In this document: in pieces, positions 61,248 through 64,000 of the stretch | How positions within the stretch are numbered: position 1 is the first letter of the stretch | Layout of the letters: each line of letters begins with the position of its first letter | DNA from: Candidatus Brocadia sinica JPN1 | Lineage (GTDB): Bacteria; Planctomycetota; Brocadiia; Brocadiales; Brocadiaceae | Length of the DNA stretch: 64,000 nucleotides | Reading direction: 5' to 3' | Assembly (NCBI RefSeq): GCF_000949635.1 | Contig: NZ_BAFN01000001.1 | Location: 2,356,001-2,420,000, forward strand | Translations under genes and position numbers: made by a program | Notes under the pieces: model-generated | Database searches by the model: none | What the model was told of the DNA's origin: nothing | Seen by the model: the letters and a program-made list of their open reading frames with translations, nothing else

Positions 61248-62642
61248 ATGAAAATTCAATTTGTTGGTGCTGCCAGGACTGTTACCGGGTCATGTTGTCA
61301 TATCCGGACGAAAGATGCCAATATCCTTGTGGATTGTGGCGCCTTCCAGGGTACCAGGAAGAACGAAAAAAGGAATGTTACACCCTTTCCATTCAAGGCG
61401 TCAGAGGTTCAATATCTTTTATTAACCCATGCCCATCTGGACCATTCAGGTCTCATTCCAAAACTTGTCAAAGGCGGCTTTCAAGGCAAGATCTTTACTA
61501 CAAAAGCAACGGTGGATTTATGCGGTGTTCTGTTGCTTGATTCCGCACACATACAGGAACGTGATGCGGAATGGGAAAATAAGAGACGAATCAGGGCAGG
61601 AAAATCCCTGATTAAGCCCGTGTATACCATCCAGGAAGCTGTCGATAGTATTGCCTATTTCCAAGGGGTCAACTACAACGAAACAATAGACCTGGGTAAC
61701 GGGATTACAGTCAGGTTTCGGGATGCCGGTCACATCTTGGGTTCCGCTATAGTTGAATTATGGGTAACAGAAGATGACAGGGGGAAAAAACTCATTTTCT
61801 CCGGTGATATTGGCCAGAAGAATTTACCCTTAGTCAAAGACTTTACTCCTATTGAAGAAGGAGATTTTGTCTTTATGGAGTCTACGTATGGCAACCGAAA
61901 ACATAAAGGTGTGAATGAAACCATTGATGAATTTGCCAGGGCTGTAACAGAATCCTTAAAAAGGGGCGGCAATGTAATCATTCCTTCCTTTGCTGTAGGC
62001 CGGACACAAGATATTCTTTATATCCTGAACCAGTTGTCCAGGGAAGGGAAATTAAACAAACTTAAGGTCTTTGTAGATAGTCCTATGGCGCAGCAGGCTA
62101 CGCGTATTACCGTAAAACATCCCGAGTGTTTGGATAAAGAGACCTTAGCGCTTATAAAAGAGGAGAATTTTTTCAAAAATACCTCCATTGTGAAGTTTAC
62201 AGAGTCCATGGCCGACTCTATGGAAATCAATAAGATTAAGAGTGGGGCTGTCATCATATCCGCAAGCGGGATGTGCGAGGCCGGTCGCATTCGTCATCAT
62301 CTGAAGCATAACCTGTGGCGTCCGGAATGCAGCATCATTTTTGTTGGATTCCAGGCACAGGGCACGTTAGGTCGCATGATCGTGGACGGGGCTAAAAAGG
62401 TAAGGATCTTTGGCGAAGAAATTGCCGTGAAGTCCAGGATTTATACCATCGGTGGTCTTTCGGCTCATGCCGATCGGGACGAACTCCTTGACTGGCTCAG
62501 TAAATTCAAAAGGAAACCACAGCGTGTTTTTGTAATGCACGGTGAAGAGGATACCTCCATTGGCTTTGCCGAAACCATTCGAAACCAGTTAAACCTTGAT
62601 GCCTATGTACCCAGCAGTTTGGAAGAGATAGAGATGCTATAA
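61248..62642 (+). CDS. Metallo-beta-lactamase/beta-CASP ribonuclease
   Basis: A 464-aa RNA-processing enzyme. The MBL motif THAHLDHSG binds two zinc ions with later ligands in RDAGHILGSA and FSGDIG. The beta-CASP insertion is marked by ESTYGNRKH, IPSFAVGRTQ and ASGMCEAGRI, and YTIGGLSAHADRDELLDW holds the final His ligands. It belongs to the CPSF-like bacterial branch (TTHA0252/YSH1 type) rather than RNase J. An AGGAG site precedes the ATG. A single gene. Confidence 0.93.
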   Translation: MKIQFVGAARTVTGSCCHIRTKDANILVDCGAFQGTRKNEKRNVTPFPFKASEVQYLLLTHAHLDHSGLIPKLVKGGFQGKIFTTKATVDLCGVLLLDSAHIQERDAEWENKRRIRAGKSLIKPVYTIQEAVDSIAYFQGVNYNETIDLGNGITVRFRDAGHILGSAIVELWVTEDDRGKKLIFSGDIGQKNLPLVKDFTPIEEGDFVFMESTYGNRKHKGVNETIDEFARAVTESLKRGGNVIIPSFAVGRTQDILYILNQLSREGKLNKLKVFVDSPMAQQATRITVKHPECLDKETLALIKEENFFKNTSIVKFTESMADSMEINKIKSGAVIISASGMCEAGRIRHHLKHNLWRPECSIIFVGFQAQGTLGRMIVDGAKKVRIFGEEIAVKSRIYTIGGLSAHADRDELLDWLSKFKRKPQRVFVMHGEEDTSIGFAETIRNQLNLDAYVPSSLEEIEML

Positions 62643-62997
62643 ATGCAGAGACGTGTTCAAATTTTTAATCCTTGGTCTTTAATTTTGCAGGGAGCTTCGT
62701 AGTCTGAAATGAAGTACTTGGTGTAGGTGTGTCTTACGCGCCAAAGCAATTATTTATTTACCAAAATCCGTACTATCTTTCACACCCATTCCATCTCCGC
62801 CCCAATCTGGCGGATAAAGCCCGTTTTTCACATACCGGTGAAACGCCGAATACGGCCAATCCAGCGTTTTCCCAAACATGACCATGCTTTGCCGGATTCC
62901 CGGAGATGTGTAGTCAGTATGCCGTCTTTTGTTTTTGCTCTGCGATATTCTGGCATCACCCTTTACGTTCCTTATGGATTGGTGCGTGGAACGGACC
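62643..62997. other. Intergenic region with a transposase remnant
   Basis: No intact gene lies between the ribonuclease and the radical SAM gene. The minus-strand stretch 62754-62905 encodes the end of a REP-associated transposase in two frames (given separately). The rest shows nothing recognisable. Confidence 0.6.
62754..62905 (-). pseudogene. REP-associated tyrosine transposase fragment (C-terminus, frameshifted)
   Basis: One frame reads HISGNPAKHGHV, equivalent to the conserved I-H-x-N-P-V-K-H-G-L-V motif. The adjacent frame continues GKTLDWPYSAFHRYVKNGLY then PPDWGG, the standard C-terminal motif. A frame shift between them and stops upstream make it dead. This is the third fragment of this family in the window and the only C-terminal one. 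Confidence 0.75.
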
Positions 62998-64000
62998 CTA
63001 CTCTTTCTTGTACATTGCAGTCTCGACATTATGAATCAGTTTCCGGCTCATTTCTCTGATTTCATCAGGACTATAAGGAATTGCATTCGTTTCAAAATGA
63101 GAAAGGGTTCTGTCAAAAAGGGTGATCAATGTATTGTTTAATACATCCAATGAGGCTGAATTAGTACCCGCATTAAGTGTATCAAGTTTACAAATGAAGG
63201 TATTTGGGAGTTGGGATAAGGTAGTTCTGCAAATATTGGTAATAACCTCTGAGAATGCCTCGACCTTTTGGTCTCTTATCGTATAGGGAGCTTCGTAGCC
63301 TGTAAATGAAGCCGCGGTAGATCTGTCTGTTCCGCCAACAATCAATTGATAGTCTGACGTTCCTTCGAAGAGGGTCTGCCGGTGATAGAGCAGGTGGGCA
63401 GTTACGGCGGGGGTAGTCATGATACCCATTTCTTTCAGGAATTCAAAATTGTTCCGTACGCTTTCCATCGTGGAATTTGGTTCAAACATAATAAAACCGA
63501 AGGTGGGTTCAATTCCGTACTCTCGTAACAATTGAATAGCCTTTTTGTTTTCATCAACGGTCGCATGTTTTTTGAATCGCTTCAATGACGCAGGGTCTCC
63601 ACTCTCCAAACCCAGGAATACATTGGTAAGACCGGCCATCACAAGCCTGGAAAGGGAGTATTCTTCAATATCGTTTGCACGGCACTCAAAACCGAAGTTA
63701 ATGTCCAGATTGTTGGCAAGGATGAGTTCTGCCAGGGTAATTGTCCGTTCCTTTCCGGGTTTTCCAGGTCCAAAGAAATTGGCATCTGAAAAATAAAAAT
63801 TCGTTATGGAGTATTCTGTGTATAATTTGAAGATCTCGTCAAAGATATTTTTTGCGCTTCTGCCTCGCCATTGGTTTGTTTGTCCATAAAAGGGATTTAA
63901 ATAACAAAAGGTGCAATTCCCATAACATCCGCGACTTCCCTGTATGTACGTGACAATTCCCTTTTTCTGATAAAGGTTCATATCCTGCCGGGCAGGGTAA
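62998..64000 (-). CDS. B12-binding-type radical SAM protein (partial)
   Basis: A gene that continues past the right end; about 333 C-terminal residues are visible. The frame is open to the last base, and YPARQDMNLY just before the radical SAM core is typical of proteins with an N-terminal cobalamin-binding domain, so the Met at 63981 is not the true start. The [4Fe-4S] motif is GCYGNCTFC (Cys-x3-Cys-x2-Cys). Further core motifs are FSDANFFGPGK, LGLESGDP and GFIMFEPNST. The reaction is unknown; methyl transfer or ring modification is common in the family. Confidence 0.88.
   Translation of the reverse strand, partial: YPARQDMNLYQKKGIVTYIQGSRGCYGNCTFCYLNPFYGQTNQWRGRSAKNIFDEIFKLYTEYSITNFYFSDANFFGPGKPGKERTITLAELILANNLDINFGFECRANDIEEYSLSRLVMAGLTNVFLGLESGDPASLKRFKKHATVDENKKAIQLLREYGIEPTFGFIMFEPNSTMESVRNNFEFLKEMGIMTTPAVTAHLLYHRQTLFEGTSDYQLIVGGTDRSTAASFTGYEAPYTIRDQKVEAFSEVITNICRTTLSQLPNTFICKLDTLNAGTNSASLDVLNNTLITLFDRTLSHFETNAIPYSPDEIREMSRKLIHNVETAMYKKE

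Noticed and set aside
1-64000. CRISPR array, rRNA operon or tRNA genes
   Set aside because: No regularly spaced direct repeats, no rRNA-like stretch and no cloverleaf apart from the tmRNA were seen on reading through the window.

Overview
The window is a 64 kb piece of a bacterial chromosome of roughly 40% GC. The gene set suggests a Gram-negative member of the Planctomycetota close to the anammox bacteria (Brocadiales). This is inferred from family resemblance: a ribosomal protein L17 with an insertion, a DUF6941-like protein, 2-hydroxyacyl-CoA dehydratase-type proteins, heptosyltransferase, BamA-era outer-membrane export genes and many lipoproteins. No 16S rRNA gene is present to prove it.

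Layout. (1) 1-2.9 kb: the end of the alpha ribosomal operon (rpsD end, rpoA, rplQ), then maf and a dual-specificity phosphatase. (2) 3-8.3 kb: a dehydratase activator ATPase, a DUF6941-like protein, and a leftward cluster of GAF-like sensor, PAS-PAS-GAF-GGDEF diguanylate cyclase and FAD-dependent reductase. (3) 8.5-25.6 kb: a rightward exopolysaccharide locus of cellulose-synthase type. It has two BcsA-like synthases carrying three and two PilZ domains, a small TPR protein, a large TPR/beta-barrel exporter (BcsC/PgaA type) and a GH8 lipoprotein glucanase. Between them lies a signalling block: hybrid histidine kinase, Hpt protein, REC-GGDEF-HD-GYP protein and HDOD protein. (4) 25.6-28.4 kb: HtrA/Deg protease and small envelope proteins. 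(5) 28.9-38.2 kb: the tmRNA gene ssrA with a 9.0 kb integrative element inserted at its 3' end. The element is bounded by an exact 28-bp repeat and holds an integrase, a Nu1-like small terminase, a PrimPol-helicase, a PC4-like ssDNA-binding protein, an AlpA/MerR-like HTH protein, an ASCH protein, HicAB and several unknown genes. It looks like a phage satellite. (6) 38.2-40.1 kb: a scar region with two decayed REP-associated transposase fragments around a VapBC pair. (7) 40.1-49.9 kb: bioA, murD, a Na+/Ca2+ exchanger, a heptosyltransferase, a PrsK-like histidine kinase, a sigma-54 response regulator and a SurA/PpiC-type isomerase. (8) 49.9-64 kb: lipoprotein, PAS protein, UspA, two secreted proteins, an FmdE-like protein, acetyl-CoA synthetase, a broken Phd antitoxin, a 2-hydroxyacyl-CoA dehydratase-like protein, a DUF4258/YgiT remnant, an SDR, a secreted seven-bladed WD40 protein, two unknown genes, a beta-CASP RNase, a third transposase remnant and a radical SAM gene running off the end.

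How it fits together. The polysaccharide locus appears self-contained for c-di-GMP control. One phosphorelay could set c-di-GMP level through a protein with both synthesis and degradation domains, and five PilZ domains on the two synthases could read it. No BcsB gene is recognisable. The mobile element carries replication, integration and a packaging-recognition gene but no capsid or large terminase, so it probably depends on a helper phage. Toxin-antitoxin genes, intact or broken, recur near the transposase scars.
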